Below are positions 42,472 through 53,737 of a stretch of DNA of 55,003 bases, in pieces. Within the stretch, counting starts at the first letter, position 1; each line of letters begins with the position of its first letter. The DNA is from an uncultured Acidobacteriota bacterium (lineage in GTDB: Bacteria; Acidobacteriota; Terriglobia; Bryobacterales; Bryobacteraceae). Where the stretch lies: contig CADECY010000058.1 of the NCBI GenBank assembly GCA_902825945.1, positions 1-55,003 of the forward strand, in the 5' to 3' direction. The translations under genes were made by a program, and so were the position numbers. Under the pieces are notes generated by a model. That model had not been told where the DNA came from, ran no database searches, and worked only from the letters and a program-made list of their open reading frames with translations.

Positions 42472-45033
42472 TCAAGTGGCGAGCCTCACGATGTCGGCCT
42501 GCCTCATCGCGGTGAGATGGACAATGGCTCCACCGCCGGAGACGTCGAACGAATCAACGGCGCCCTGTTCTTCCAGCCGCCTGATGATGCGCGGCGTGCC
42601 TCCGGATGCGGCCAATTCAGATCTCCGCCCGTTGGGACGGACCCACAACAACGTCCCGCCATCGCGCTGCCAACGGGCTGGGGTGAGCAACTGGTCCTCT
42701 CCGGCATCCCACGCCAATTCGCCCGTGGCCAGCCGAAACACTCCGACCCGCCAACGTTTGTTTTCCTCGTATTGGCATGCGATCAGCGCGCCGTCCGGCG
42801 AGACAGAGGGCATGCGCAGCAACCCGGGACGCAGGCGGCGAAGCCCGGAGCCATCGGCATGGACAACCCATACGCCGAAAACTCCGTCGCGATTCGCCTC
42901 GAATACGATCTTGCTTCCATCGGGTGTCCAATCCGGGAAGCGCCCGCCCGTGTTCCCGGTAGTGAGCTGGCGCCAATCGCGGCCGCCCGCGTCGAACGAC
43001 CAGAGATTCCAATTACGATCACGGCCGGAAAAGACCGCGAACCGCTGGGCCGAAGCTGACCAGCAGGGATCGCGCTCCGCGGCCGTGTCGCCGGTAAGGC
43101 GGGTCCGATTCCCGGTAGCCGTGTCGACCTTCCAAAGGTCTGTCTGGCCGCCAGCGCGCCGGGTAACCACCACCGAAGCGGCATCGATCCAACGGACTTG
43201 ACGAAACTGCTCGCGCCCAAAGGAGACACGGCGGTTACCGGGGTTGACCGACAGGTAACTGAAAAGATCCTGGCGAAGCGCGACGAGGGATCCGGAATCC
43301 GAGAGGCCGGGCTCGTAATAGGCTGAGACGTCATTGGTGATCGCGATAGACGACCCGTCGCGGACGTCCACCAGATGGAGTTGGGCAGGTACTCCCGCGG
43401 TCCGGGCGACTGGCGCAATCAGGTGATTCAGCCCCCGCCACGCCAGCCGTCCGATAAACGGCGAAGGCGGTCCCGGTACCTGCTTCGTGGCACCCGTTGC
43501 CGCATCGACGAGATCGATGCGCATCTGGAACCCGGTGGGGATGGCGATGGTCGAGCCGTCAGGCGACCAGGTTGGTCCCGCGTGACTATGAGGGCTGTCG
43601 CCCGGCCTTTGAGAAAGTACTCGTTCGGACCCTGCCTCGAGGACAAGGAGGCGGCTATCTTTTCGAGTCCTCCGGACGAACGCGATGCGGCCTTTCGATC
43701 GGTCGATGGAGATCGAGGAATCGACGTCGTCCACAATCTTCACCGGCTCACCACCTGAAATGGGAAATCTCCAGAGTGAGGCAATCGTTCCCCGGTCGAG
43801 ATAAGACGCGTAGACGAAGTTGCCATCGGGCGACACCGAGACTCCGGTGAAGTGGGCTTGCGATGGCCGCATCAACACGGACTCGGAACCGGAAGGCTGG
43901 TGGCTGACCACGAGCCGTTCGTCACCCGAGGCGCCACAGACCATCGCGAGAACCTTCCCATCGAGAGAGCAAGCGGAAAGCAGGACATCACCGGAGTCGG
44001 TGATCTGGATCATCTGGCGAATCTCGAACGCCGGACCGCGTTTCGCGGATTTCCACAGATAGTAGCCACTGGCCGCCGAGAGGACACCGGTTCCACAGGC
44101 CGCGAGGATCCTGCGCCGGGTGCGATGACCCAACGCGCCAACGGCGGCGAGCAACTCCGTCCCATCGCGATACCGGCGGGATGGATCCCGCTCCAGACAG
44201 CGCGCGGCGACATGGCTCCACCCAGCCTTGCCGCCGGTCAGTTCCTCGGCAACGCGGCCGTAGCTGTAGACATCGGAACGAGCATCCGTTTCAGCTCCGG
44301 ACAACTGCTCGGGCGCCATATATGCGTAGGTGCCCACCACGATGCCCTGCTCCGTCTGGAAGGTACCGGCCACGGAAAGCCGTGCCAGACCAAAGTCGAT
44401 CAACTTCACGATGCCATCCGGCCGTAACATGATGTTCTCGGGCTTGAGGTCCCGGTGAACGATCCCGGCCCGGTGGACAGCGGCAAGCGCGGATGCGATT
44501 TGCGCGAGCGCGGCCGAGGCCTCCGGCAATGGCAGCGGCAGGCGTGAGCGGAGAGTGTCGCCCTCGACGAGTTCGGTGACGATGTAGGGGACCGGCGCGC
44601 TCTGGTGGTCGAGGATAGTGACGACGTTCGGGTGATTGAGACTGGAGGCCGCGCGAGCCTCCCGTTCGAAGCGCTCGGCCAACCCGGGAGTGAGCAGCGA
44701 ATTGGCGGGCAGAAGCTTGATCGCGACCAAACGATCGAGACGCGTGTCGCGGGCTTCGAGGACTTGGCCCATTCCACCCTGGCCCAAGCGCCGCGTGATG
44801 ATGTAGCGATCGATGGTCTCCCCCGGGGTGGGAGCGAACACGTCCAACAAGGCTCCCGCACGGTCCAGCAAGGCGTCCGGGCGGTGGTGCTGGGCGATCA
44901 TCGCGACCAATTCAGAATAGAGGCTGGCGTCACCGGCGCATGCATCCCGCAGATAGCCGTCGCGGCTCTCTGCTTCCACGGCGAGGGCCGAGTTGAATAG
45001 CTTCTCCAATTGACTCCAGCGCTCGGCGGTCAT
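42472..45033 (-). CDS. Membrane Ser/Thr protein kinase with extracytoplasmic beta-propeller
   Basis: An 853-residue protein. A short N-terminal helical segment precedes a PknB-type kinase domain (about 75-310) with the Gly loop LGQGGMGQV, VAIK lysine, HRDLKPENI catalytic loop and DFG. The part after the activation segment is compact, with the alpha-F to alpha-G region shortened compared with PknB. One transmembrane helix lies near 318-340 (ILAACGTGVLSAASGYYLW). The remaining ~500 residues are TolB/WD40-like propeller blades with repeated SPDG/TPDG motifs. It would sense an extracytoplasmic cue and phosphorylate cytoplasmic targets. The ATG at 45033 overlaps the ECF sigma stop as ATGA, so sigma factor and kinase are made together. 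A longer frame to 45540 is only the shadow of the sigma gene. Confidence 0.93.
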   Translation of the reverse strand: MTAERWSQLEKLFNSALAVEAESRDGYLRDACAGDASLYSELVAMIAQHHRPDALLDRAGALLDVFAPTPGETIDRYIITRRLGQGGMGQVLEARDTRLDRLVAIKLLPANSLLTPGLAERFEREARAASSLNHPNVVTILDHQSAPVPYIVTELVEGDTLRSRLPLPLPEASAALAQIASALAAVHRAGIVHRDLKPENIMLRPDGIVKLIDFGLARLSVAGTFQTEQGIVVGTYAYMAPEQLSGAETDARSDVYSYGRVAEELTGGKAGWSHVAARCLERDPSRRYRDGTELLAAVGALGHRTRRRILAACGTGVLSAASGYYLWKSAKRGPAFEIRQMIQITDSGDVLLSACSLDGKVLAMVCGASGDERLVVSHQPSGSESVLMRPSQAHFTGVSVSPDGNFVYASYLDRGTIASLWRFPISGGEPVKIVDDVDSSISIDRSKGRIAFVRRTRKDSRLLVLEAGSERVLSQRPGDSPHSHAGPTWSPDGSTIAIPTGFQMRIDLVDAATGATKQVPGPPSPFIGRLAWRGLNHLIAPVARTAGVPAQLHLVDVRDGSSIAITNDVSAYYEPGLSDSGSLVALRQDLFSYLSVNPGNRRVSFGREQFRQVRWIDAASVVVTRRAGGQTDLWKVDTATGNRTRLTGDTAAERDPCWSASAQRFAVFSGRDRNWNLWSFDAGGRDWRQLTTGNTGGRFPDWTPDGSKIVFEANRDGVFGVWVVHADGSGLRRLRPGLLRMPSVSPDGALIACQYEENKRWRVGVFRLATGELAWDAGEDQLLTPARWQRDGGTLLWVRPNGRRSELAASGGTPRIIRRLEEQGAVDSFDVSGGGAIVHLTAMRQADIVRLAT

Positions 45034-45593
45034 TGCATTTCCTTGAGAAGCCAGGCCCGGGCCACGCTCCAATCGCGAATGACCGTGTTTGGAGAGACTC
45101 CCAGGGCTTGGGCAACTTCGGGCACCTCCATTCCAGCGAAGAATCGCATTTCGACGACCTGTGCCTTGCGCGGGTCGAATGCCGCCAGGCGGTCGAGGGC
45201 GTCGTTGAGGACGAGGACATCGCCGGAGACTCCACGGTCCACCGCGCTGGCCTCCCCGAGTGAGACGTGGATTCCCGCGTGTTTCAAGCGGCGGCGAGAG
45301 CGAGCCGCGTCCACGAGGATCTGGCGCATGACGCGGGCAGCTATGGCGAAGAAGTGCGAGCGGTCTTGCGATACGGGAGGGTTGTTGCAGAGCTTGAGGA
45401 AAGCTTCGTTGACGAGGGCGGAAGTCTGGAGGATGGAGCGGTTGGCCTCGCGGCGCAACTGACGGGAGGCGATGCGGCGAAGCTCGGCGTGCACCGCGCC
45501 CAGAAGCGTCTCGAGGGCCTCCCGGTCGCCGGTCCGCCACCGCGCTATCAACTCCGTTATCTGTGTGTCCGCGCCTACATCTCCGACTGACAC
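45030..45593 (-). CDS. ECF-type RNA polymerase sigma factor (TIGR02999-like)
   Basis: A 187-residue sigma factor starting at GTG 45593. Region 2 includes LVNEAFLKLCNNPPVSQDRS and HFFAIAARVMRQILVDAARS, and region 4 the helix-turn-helix EVAQALGVSPNTVIRDWSVARAWL. This subgroup is common in Planctomycetes and Acidobacteria and is typically encoded with a Ser/Thr kinase rather than an anti-sigma factor, as here. Regulation by phosphorylation is therefore plausible. The start is fixed by a promoter whose -10 ends six bases upstream. Confidence 0.93.
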   Translation of the reverse strand: MSVGDVGADTQITELIARWRTGDREALETLLGAVHAELRRIASRQLRREANRSILQTSALVNEAFLKLCNNPPVSQDRSHFFAIAARVMRQILVDAARSRRRLKHAGIHVSLGEASAVDRGVSGDVLVLNDALDRLAAFDPRKAQVVEMRFFAGMEVPEVAQALGVSPNTVIRDWSVARAWLLKEMQ

Positions 45594-45599
45594 CCCTGA

Positions 45600-45628
45600 A
45601 TTGTATCGGAGCCGTCCATGGGGTGCAA
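45600..45628 (-). promoter_or_regulatory. Promoter of the ECF sigma/kinase operon
   Basis: On the minus strand TTGCAC (45628-45623), a 17-base spacer and TACAAT (45605-45600) make a good housekeeping-type promoter. The start of transcription falls on the GTG at 45593, giving a leaderless mRNA. Housekeeping rather than ECF-like elements suggest the operon is not simply autoregulated. Confidence 0.6.
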
Positions 45629-45630
45629 TT

Positions 45631-45652
45631 CCTGTCGAAGGCCTGTCGAAGG
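45631..45652. repeat. Tandem repeat of CCTGTCGAAGG
   Basis: Two perfect adjacent 11-base copies (45631-45641, 45642-45652) immediately upstream of the sigma-operon -35. Spacing of one helical turn suggests a paired operator or activator site. Confidence 0.5.
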
Positions 45653-45663
45653 CCCGGCTGGAA

Positions 45664-45706
45664 AGCCGCGGCGCCGCGGGACTCATCGTCTCGCGGCGCC
45701 GCGGCT
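45664..45706. terminator. Strong GC hairpin after the protease gene
   Basis: AGCCGCGGCGCCGCG (45664-45678) and CGCGGCGCCGCGGCT (45692-45706) pair perfectly over 15 bases with a 13-base loop. It lies 12 bases past the stop of the minus-strand protease gene. There is no T run, so it may act as a Rho-assisted terminator or insulating structure separating the protease from the sigma operon. Confidence 0.55.
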
Positions 45707-45717
45707 GAACCGGCACA

Positions 45718-48504
45718 CTAGCCCGGAGGGAAGCCCACGACGATTGGTACCGCATGCTCGCGAGTTACGCCGGACGAGGCATCCGTGCCCACCAGCCGCA
45801 GGGTCACCGGAACGAAGGCCCCACGCGGGAGCGGCATCGATCCCGGCCGCCAGATCAAGTCGAGCCCGGAACCGGCCACTCGATGGTGAGTCACGCCGGA
45901 TCCGTCAACGAAGTCCGCATACCAAACGAACGTGGTGGTTGACAAGGGGAGGTTGGTTTCACCCTGCAAACGGATCGCCAGCGTCTCGGGGTCACCAGTG
46001 AAGGTGGTTCCCGGCCGCGGTGCGATGGCTCTGACGTATGCCGATTCATCTCCCGCCGCGGTAACAACGACGATCGTGCGCGTCACCGAAGCGGTCTGGC
46101 CGGACGAATCGACGGCAGTGAGAGTCAGCGTGTGCGCACCGGCAGTTCGGAACACGACGCTGGGAGCATCTCCGGAGGCGGTGAAGTCACCGCGGTCGTC
46201 GGTCCACGACAAGGCGCTCGGAGGCAGGAGTCCTGCTCCCGGACCGGGGCCCTCGTTCCGGTCGGTGGCAAAGCCGGCCAAATTCAGCGAGCGGCCAGCG
46301 AGGAGGCGCTGGCCCTCGGCAGGATAGCTGATTTGCGGCTCCGGACGCGGATTGACGACGAGCACTTCCGTGCGAGCGGTGGTCACGTGACCAGCGGAGT
46401 CGGTGGCCGAGGCCGAGATGGTGTAGAAGCCTGGCTCCCGGAAGGCGTATGTGGCGTTCGGTCCGAGAGCGATGCTGCCATCAGGAAACGTCCACCTGAT
46501 GTTTGGACGGCCCTCGAAATCGCTGGCTTGCGCGATGAAACTGACGGGACGCCCGGAATCCACAGCGGTGCCGCTGACCGGCGCCATGATTTGGATATTC
46601 GGTGGGAAATCATCAGGCGGGGCGGATCCAGCGGCGATCGCCACGGGCAGGAACGCGTTGACCCAGAGCGGCGCGTCGCCGGGCGTCGATGGGCGGTTGG
46701 CGCCCGCGAGCAAGAGCCGCTCGATGCGGCCGGTCGATATGCTGGGATTCGCGGCGGCTATGAGCGTGGCGACACCCGCCGCAAACGGAGAAGCAACACT
46801 GGTGCCATTTTGCAGTTTCGGCACGTCTGGCGGGTCGCCGGGGGCGGCGCCGACCCAGACGGTAAACGGTGCGAAGATATCCACGGAGTCGCTCTGGATG
46901 CCAAGGCCAGAACCGAAGTTCGAATTGGGGTGGGGCATGCGGCTGTCCCAGGCGAGTCCACCGACGCACAGGACACCCGGCGATTCGCACGGAAAGCTGT
47001 AGGCGGCCTCACCGAAGGGCCCAGGAGCATCGACGTCAATGCCGCTATTGCCGGCGGCGGCAAACACCAGGGTGCCGCCCACGCGGGTCAGTGCGAAAAC
47101 AGGATCGACGATCGGCCTGAACAAGAGCGACAGGACGGTGTCAATATCCGCGCCGAAGCTCATGTTGACGATTCGCCTTCCCGAACCGAGGGCGCGAACC
47201 GTGTTGATGATCGAGCTGATAACGCCAAAGAAGGTATCCGGGGCCCCGCGTTCGATCGCGAGGACATCCACCACGGGGCCGCCGGGGCCGGCCGTACCGA
47301 TACCGTTGTCGGGAATCGCGGCGAGAGCCGAAATCACGTCCGTGCCATGAAAGGGGCAAGGGGCGCCGCCGGAGCAGGGGAAGCGGCTAGCCGCGCGTTC
47401 GTCGTCGCGAAGTGGGCTTCTCCATAGTTCGAATGACATATCGGGCATGCGCTGAAATCCGGCGTCGAGGACCGCAACGCCGGTGCGGTTACCGAGAAGG
47501 CTTCCCAATTGAAGCAGGCGCCACGCATCGCCGACGCCGATGTTTTGATTGCTTTCGGGCACCGTGGCCCGGCGCGTAATATACGGCCAGGTGAAAGCGT
47601 TGCTATTCCATGGCGAAGGTCCCGCCGGAGCTTCGGTGGTGGTCCTGCGGGCGAAGTCGAATTGGCGGGTCACCAGATTGATTGCGACGGGAGTACCCTG
47701 AGAGGCCGCTTCGCGGGCCGCGGCGGCGAGGAGGCGCAAGGCGGCGTCACTCGATACGGTGAGCCCACCAGTGCCTACCGCGCCCAAGGAACGAAGGTCA
47801 GAGTTGAGACGGGACGCGTTGGCTCCTCCGGGATGAACGCGGACCAGGTAGATCGAATTGAGGCCTTTGACCTCGCCCATCGACTCGGTGGCGAGGATTT
47901 CGCCGCTGGTCCGAGCGAGGAAGTCGCGGAGGATGGAGTCGTTGGCGGGCATGACGAGGAGTTCGTTCTCGGCGAAGTCCGTTTGGGTCCCCGATGGTCC
48001 GATCACCGAGGCGACGGGCCGGGGCAATCCATCGACAGTTGGCAGTTGGGCGACGGCGGGGCGGATGCTCTGATCGACGCGGATATCGAAGGGCGGGAAC
48101 TGCTCGGGTATCGGTCCACGGCCTGTGGGCGCGGTGGTGCAGCGAATCGTGAATTTCGCCGCGTTCGATTCGACAACGGTTGGCGACAGAATGCGAAGCG
48201 ATTGCCATCCCGAATAGTCCGGGAGGAGTCTTGCGTCGCCGAGGTTCCAAGATGTGGTGAATACGTTCTTGCCCTTGACGAGGGTTGCCTTTTCCTCCGG
48301 AGCCTTGGCGCCATCGCTGCGTTGCCATTGATACACGATGGCGCCGCCTGTATCGGCTTCGATGGATGCGGTAAATGTGATTTCGGCTGGGCAAGCGCCG
48401 GTGAATGTCGCCGGGCTCGCTGTCGTTGTGACCGAGTACTGGGCGTTCGCGCTCGCGGCGAGGGCAAGCGCAAGTAATGGCAGGCTGGCTGTTGTCTTGT
48501 TCAT
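45718..48504 (-). CDS. Secreted subtilisin-like (S8) serine protease with Ig/PKD-like repeats
   Basis: A 928-residue protein with a signal peptide (MNKTTASLPLLALALAASANAQ). After ~320 residues of beta-rich and prodomain-like sequence comes an S8 peptidase domain with all three catalytic motifs. Asp lies in VAVLDAGF (about 345), His in FHGTDVISALAA (about 385) and Ser in NGTSVASPFAAGVA (about 569). The usual DTG around the Asp is DAG here. About 340 C-terminal residues form PKD/Ig-like domains (WTFPDGSIALGPNATYAF, DSAGHVTTARTEVLVV). It should be a secreted endopeptidase. I chose the ATG at 48504 for the signal peptide and the AAGGAG upstream; the longer frame is not protein-like. Confidence 0.9.
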   Translation of the reverse strand: MNKTTASLPLLALALAASANAQYSVTTTASPATFTGACPAEITFTASIEADTGGAIVYQWQRSDGAKAPEEKATLVKGKNVFTTSWNLGDARLLPDYSGWQSLRILSPTVVESNAAKFTIRCTTAPTGRGPIPEQFPPFDIRVDQSIRPAVAQLPTVDGLPRPVASVIGPSGTQTDFAENELLVMPANDSILRDFLARTSGEILATESMGEVKGLNSIYLVRVHPGGANASRLNSDLRSLGAVGTGGLTVSSDAALRLLAAAAREAASQGTPVAINLVTRQFDFARRTTTEAPAGPSPWNSNAFTWPYITRRATVPESNQNIGVGDAWRLLQLGSLLGNRTGVAVLDAGFQRMPDMSFELWRSPLRDDERAASRFPCSGGAPCPFHGTDVISALAAIPDNGIGTAGPGGPVVDVLAIERGAPDTFFGVISSIINTVRALGSGRRIVNMSFGADIDTVLSLLFRPIVDPVFALTRVGGTLVFAAAGNSGIDVDAPGPFGEAAYSFPCESPGVLCVGGLAWDSRMPHPNSNFGSGLGIQSDSVDIFAPFTVWVGAAPGDPPDVPKLQNGTSVASPFAAGVATLIAAANPSISTGRIERLLLAGANRPSTPGDAPLWVNAFLPVAIAAGSAPPDDFPPNIQIMAPVSGTAVDSGRPVSFIAQASDFEGRPNIRWTFPDGSIALGPNATYAFREPGFYTISASATDSAGHVTTARTEVLVVNPRPEPQISYPAEGQRLLAGRSLNLAGFATDRNEGPGPGAGLLPPSALSWTDDRGDFTASGDAPSVVFRTAGAHTLTLTAVDSSGQTASVTRTIVVVTAAGDESAYVRAIAPRPGTTFTGDPETLAIRLQGETNLPLSTTTFVWYADFVDGSGVTHHRVAGSGLDLIWRPGSMPLPRGAFVPVTLRLVGTDASSGVTREHAVPIVVGFPPG

Positions 48505-49065
48505 TGTTTTTGTTCTCCTTGGTGAAGGTGAGTTCTCCTTCCAATGGAGACTGCGTCGAACCTGGCTATCGGACACCACGCAGACCAAAAATTCAAGAAC
48601 CGCTTCGGCAGGAGATCTGGCGGACAGGGCTTCCGCCATGGCGTGTCCGCCCGCCATGGAGAGCGCATTGAGAGAGAGATGGTGGCTGGCGCCAGGCCGG
48701 TTCGTTCCATCTACTCAAGTTCAGGAGAAGAGACAATCTCGACTGGAATGAGCAGGCTGGGGATCTCCTGCTTTCCAGCCTCATTTTCCGGTCTAACGAA
48801 CCGCGCGTTGATGCCAGGGTCCCCGGCGTACGGCGCCTCGGCCAACGTGGTTCGATCGCTGGAGTTCGCGAGGCCCCTAGCCTCTGTTTATCGCGACTTG
48901 GCGCGATCCAAGGGCTGTTCGCGGTCTCCGGAACACTCCGTCGCGGCGAGAAAGGGAAGCCGCTAAGAACAAGGAGCACCGTGCCGCGCGGTCAGCGGCC
49001 TCGATGCGACAGATCTATTCTGTGTAGTGCATAGCCGCTCGCCTGGCGGCGCACTCATTCCTGGG
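48505..49065. other. Non-coding gap upstream of the protease gene
   Basis: About 560 bases with no protein-like frame on either strand and no RNA gene I can recognise. It should hold the protease promoter near 48505-48600 and any terminator for the DUF1080 gene. Confidence 0.45.
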
Positions 49066-49857
49066 CTACTGGTGATCCTTCAACCGTCGAATCCACATGT
49101 TGCGATACCGCACCGGATGCCCGTGATCCTGCAAGCTCAGCGAATCCTCGCCATGCGGCACGTACGGCTTGTTGATCCGATGCGCGGCCGGACCTTTGTA
49201 GGAGCGGTGATTCTGGACCAGCACTCCGTTGTGGACCACCGTGATGTAGGCGGGCTTGACCAGCCGCTCTCCGTCGAAGCGCGGGGCCTCGAAGAAGATG
49301 TCGTAGGAGTTCCACTCGCCTTTTTGCGGTGAAGCGTTGACGAGCGGCGGCCATTCGCCGTAGAGCGCGGCTGCCTGACCGTCGGCGTATGTGACATTCT
49401 CGAACGACTCGAGAACCTGCACCTCGTAGCGTGACATCAGTTCCACGCCGCTGTTGCCACCCGCTTGCCCGCGTCCGTTTTCTTCTTTCGGGATCATCCA
49501 CTCGAGATGCAACTGAACGTCACCGTACTTCTCCTGGGTGACCATGTTCCAGCGGCCATCCTTCGGCGAAACGATTTCGAAGTAGCCGTTTTCGACCTTC
49601 CAGTTCGCCGGGGCGGTTTCGCCCTTGCGGCTGCGCATGATCCACTTCGAGAGATCCTTGCCATCGAACAGGACATCAGCGTCGGCGGGCGCGGGGATGC
49701 TCGCAAGCGGACGCCCGGGCGCGACCTGCGGTGGATGCGGACGCGCGGCGTCATGCACCTTCCACTTCTGGCCGGGAATGAGCGGCGTGTCGGTGTAGCC
49801 GGTTTTGTCGTCGGCGGCGAGAGCGAGGGAGAACAACAGCAGGGTTGCGATTCGCAT
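49066..49857 (-). CDS. Exported DUF1080 (3-keto-disaccharide hydrolase) domain protein
   Basis: A 263-residue protein with a signal peptide (MRIATLLLFSLALA) and a DUF1080 beta-sandwich. Family features are visible: VLFDGKDLSKWIMR near residue 63, then GDVQLHLEWMIP, GNSGVELMSRYEVQVLES and the C-terminal VRYRNMWIRRLK. Some DUF1080 proteins hydrolyse 3-keto-glucosides, others only bind carbohydrate. The gene starts nine bases after the molybdenum hydroxylase large subunit ends, so it is the third gene of that operon. A link between oxidation of a sugar or related compound and its cleavage is possible but unproven. Confidence 0.9.
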   Translation of the reverse strand: MRIATLLLFSLALAADDKTGYTDTPLIPGQKWKVHDAARPHPPQVAPGRPLASIPAPADADVLFDGKDLSKWIMRSRKGETAPANWKVENGYFEIVSPKDGRWNMVTQEKYGDVQLHLEWMIPKEENGRGQAGGNSGVELMSRYEVQVLESFENVTYADGQAAALYGEWPPLVNASPQKGEWNSYDIFFEAPRFDGERLVKPAYITVVHNGVLVQNHRSYKGPAAHRINKPYVPHGEDSLSLQDHGHPVRYRNMWIRRLKDHQ

Positions 49858-49866
49858 GTGAGGGTC

Positions 49867-52109
<2,243 letters not shown>

Positions 52110-52113
<4 letters not shown>

Positions 52114-52565
52114 GCGTTCACCCCCGCAGCCATCTTGATCGCCTTTCGAATGCGCTGATAGGTGCCGCAGCGGCAGATGTTGCCCTGCATCGCCTTGTCG
52201 ATGTCAGCATCGCTGGGCTTGGGCTTGTCCTTCAGTAGCGCGACCGCTTGCATGATCTGTCCACTCTGGCAGTATCCGCACTGGGGCACGTGGCAGGCCT
52301 TCCAGGCTTCCTGAACCGGATGCTTTCCCTCTGGCGAAAGTCCTTCGATCGTGGTGATGTTCTTCCCGGAGACGGCTTTCATCGGGGTGACGCAGGCGCG
52401 GGTGGGCGAACCATTGACGTGAACCGTGCAAGCTCCACACTGTCCGGCACCGCAGCCGAACTTGGTGCCGGTGAGGTCGAGGAGGTCGCGAAGATACCAG
52501 AGGAGGGGCATGGCAGGGTCGCCATCGAACTGGCGGCCGGAGCCGTTCACTTTGAGCCGGATCAT
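52110..52565 (-). CDS. 2Fe-2S small subunit of the molybdenum hydroxylase
   Basis: A 151-residue protein with two [2Fe-2S] clusters. The plant-ferredoxin-type N-terminal cluster is in GCGAGQCGACTVHVNG, and the C-terminal helical-domain cluster uses QCGYCQSGQI and NICRCGTYQRI. It shuttles electrons from the molybdenum site of the partner subunit. It has no signal peptide and is presumably co-exported with the Tat-tagged large subunit. I chose the ATG at 52565 because the ferredoxin fold starts at once (MIRLKVNG). Its stop overlaps the large subunit start by ATGA. Confidence 0.95.
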
Positions 52566-52902
52566 TCTCAGATTATGGCATGGGGCTTGCGTGGGGCCTG
52601 TATCCGGGGCTTCGACAAGCGCGGCGCGAATGCAACGGACTGGATCACGAATCATGGCCAAGAGGAACCCTCGCAACGAGCGGGCACTCGCCCAAATCGT
52701 CGAATATGCGCTTCAACTGACCGTATTGTGGCGATGGTGTGGATAACCGATCGGGCATTGCTGGCTCGATCGAGCCCGTCGGGGTGTTGTGGCCTATGAT
52801 CACAAGGTCTTCGTCACGCCGTATGATGGTCTAGCGTCACGATCCGAACATTTACCGAGGGACGCGAGAATCAATGCGCGAGATCTCCCCGATCGCTGGC
52901 CG
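52566..52902. other. Non-coding gap before the retropepsin-like pair
   Basis: About 340 bases with no supported gene. It should contain the promoter of the molybdenum hydroxylase operon next to 52565. Nothing else is recognisable. Confidence 0.45.
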
Positions 52903-53301
52903 TCAATACCCGGCGATGAGGATTCGCTGGTCATAGTGAACCAGCCCCAAGCGAACTCGATCCAGCCAGCCGGTCCTTCCCAGATAGTTGTTATTGGGCG
53001 ATCCCGCCTCGTGAAAGTAGACCATGGCGCTCCCCTGGAAATCCCAAGTGTGCAGCGTGAGTTCGTGCCCGTAGGCGCGGAAGTTCCCCACGACCGTACG
53101 GTAGCTCTGGGGCAATCCCTGCTCCCAACGGATATCCAGCAAATCGGCAAAGGATCGATGAAAGAGACAGTGGGCGGTGCCCGTGTCGAGGCGGGCAGTC
53201 AGTTCAACGCTTCTTCCGGAATGCAAGATTCGCACCGGGACGAGAATGCCATCCCCGGTTGACTCGTATTCGTAGGCGAGATCGAACTCGGCGCTAATCA
53301 T
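52903..53301 (-). CDS. Retropepsin-like aspartic protease-fold protein
   Basis: A 132-residue protein with the single-domain retropepsin layout. The catalytic-type motif ARLDTGTAHCLF (Asp39) follows two beta strands, and a later hydrophobic segment (YLGRTGWLDRVRLGLV) matches the conserved second half of such folds (usually ILG-hydrophobic-phi). Active enzymes are homodimers. The start at 53301 overlaps the upstream gene by eight bases, so the two are coupled. No signal peptide, so it is cytoplasmic. Activity unproven. Confidence 0.75.
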   Translation of the reverse strand: MISAEFDLAYEYESTGDGILVPVRILHSGRSVELTARLDTGTAHCLFHRSFADLLDIRWEQGLPQSYRTVVGNFRAYGHELTLHTWDFQGSAMVYFHEAGSPNNNYLGRTGWLDRVRLGLVHYDQRILIAGY

Positions 53302-53656
53302 GCTCCAGAGGTAACCAGCCACCAGCGGACAGCGACGCGTCCGGCTCATCGACAAAAAACAGGAAGGGCGACTCGAACCCCTGCTTGCGCGCCGACTCAT
53401 AGACCGCCCGGTTGTCGGCCCCATGCGCAACGACTGCTTCGCCCTCCAACGCGACCCACTCGCCCCGATATTGGGCATCGGGCCGGCGCGTCCAGGCAAT
53501 CTCCCTTGCTCGATGTCGCGGCCGCCGAGAGCTTGGCGAGTGGAACTTCTGGTACAACTCCAACGCTTCCCGAGCGACCCGATCCACTGAGCTGCCACGC
53601 GCGACGGCCGCGGCAATCAGTTCCGCTTCGATCTCAGGGGCCAGTTGCAATGCCAC
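53294..53656 (-). CDS. Small DUF5678-like protein paired with the retropepsin-like gene
   Basis: A 120-residue protein starting at GTG 53656. The N-terminal half (ALQLAPEIEAELIAAAVARG, SSVDRVAREALELY) looks like a ribbon-helix-helix or antitoxin-type module. The C-terminal half (GEWVALEGEAVVAHGADNRA and FLFFVDEP) matches small DUF5678-type domains. Pairs of this kind with a retropepsin-like protein occur in cyanobacteria and other bacteria; the role is unknown. A longer frame to 53731 lacks protein-like character. Confidence 0.65.
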   Translation of the reverse strand: MALQLAPEIEAELIAAAVARGSSVDRVAREALELYQKFHSPSSRRPRHRAREIAWTRRPDAQYRGEWVALEGEAVVAHGADNRAVYESARKQGFESPFLFFVDEPDASLSAGGWLPLEHD

Positions 53657-53737
53657 GCTTCGAGAATAGCGGATTTCCGGCGCGAGGGCGCGAGGGTTCA
53701 CTGTAACGGCAGCGCCGGCCGGCGCGTCCATGAGGCG

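Noticed and set aside
45034..45540. N-terminal extension of the Ser/Thr kinase
   Set aside because: The extra 169 codons lie over the sigma factor gene in another frame and are Arg/Pro-rich with no protein character.
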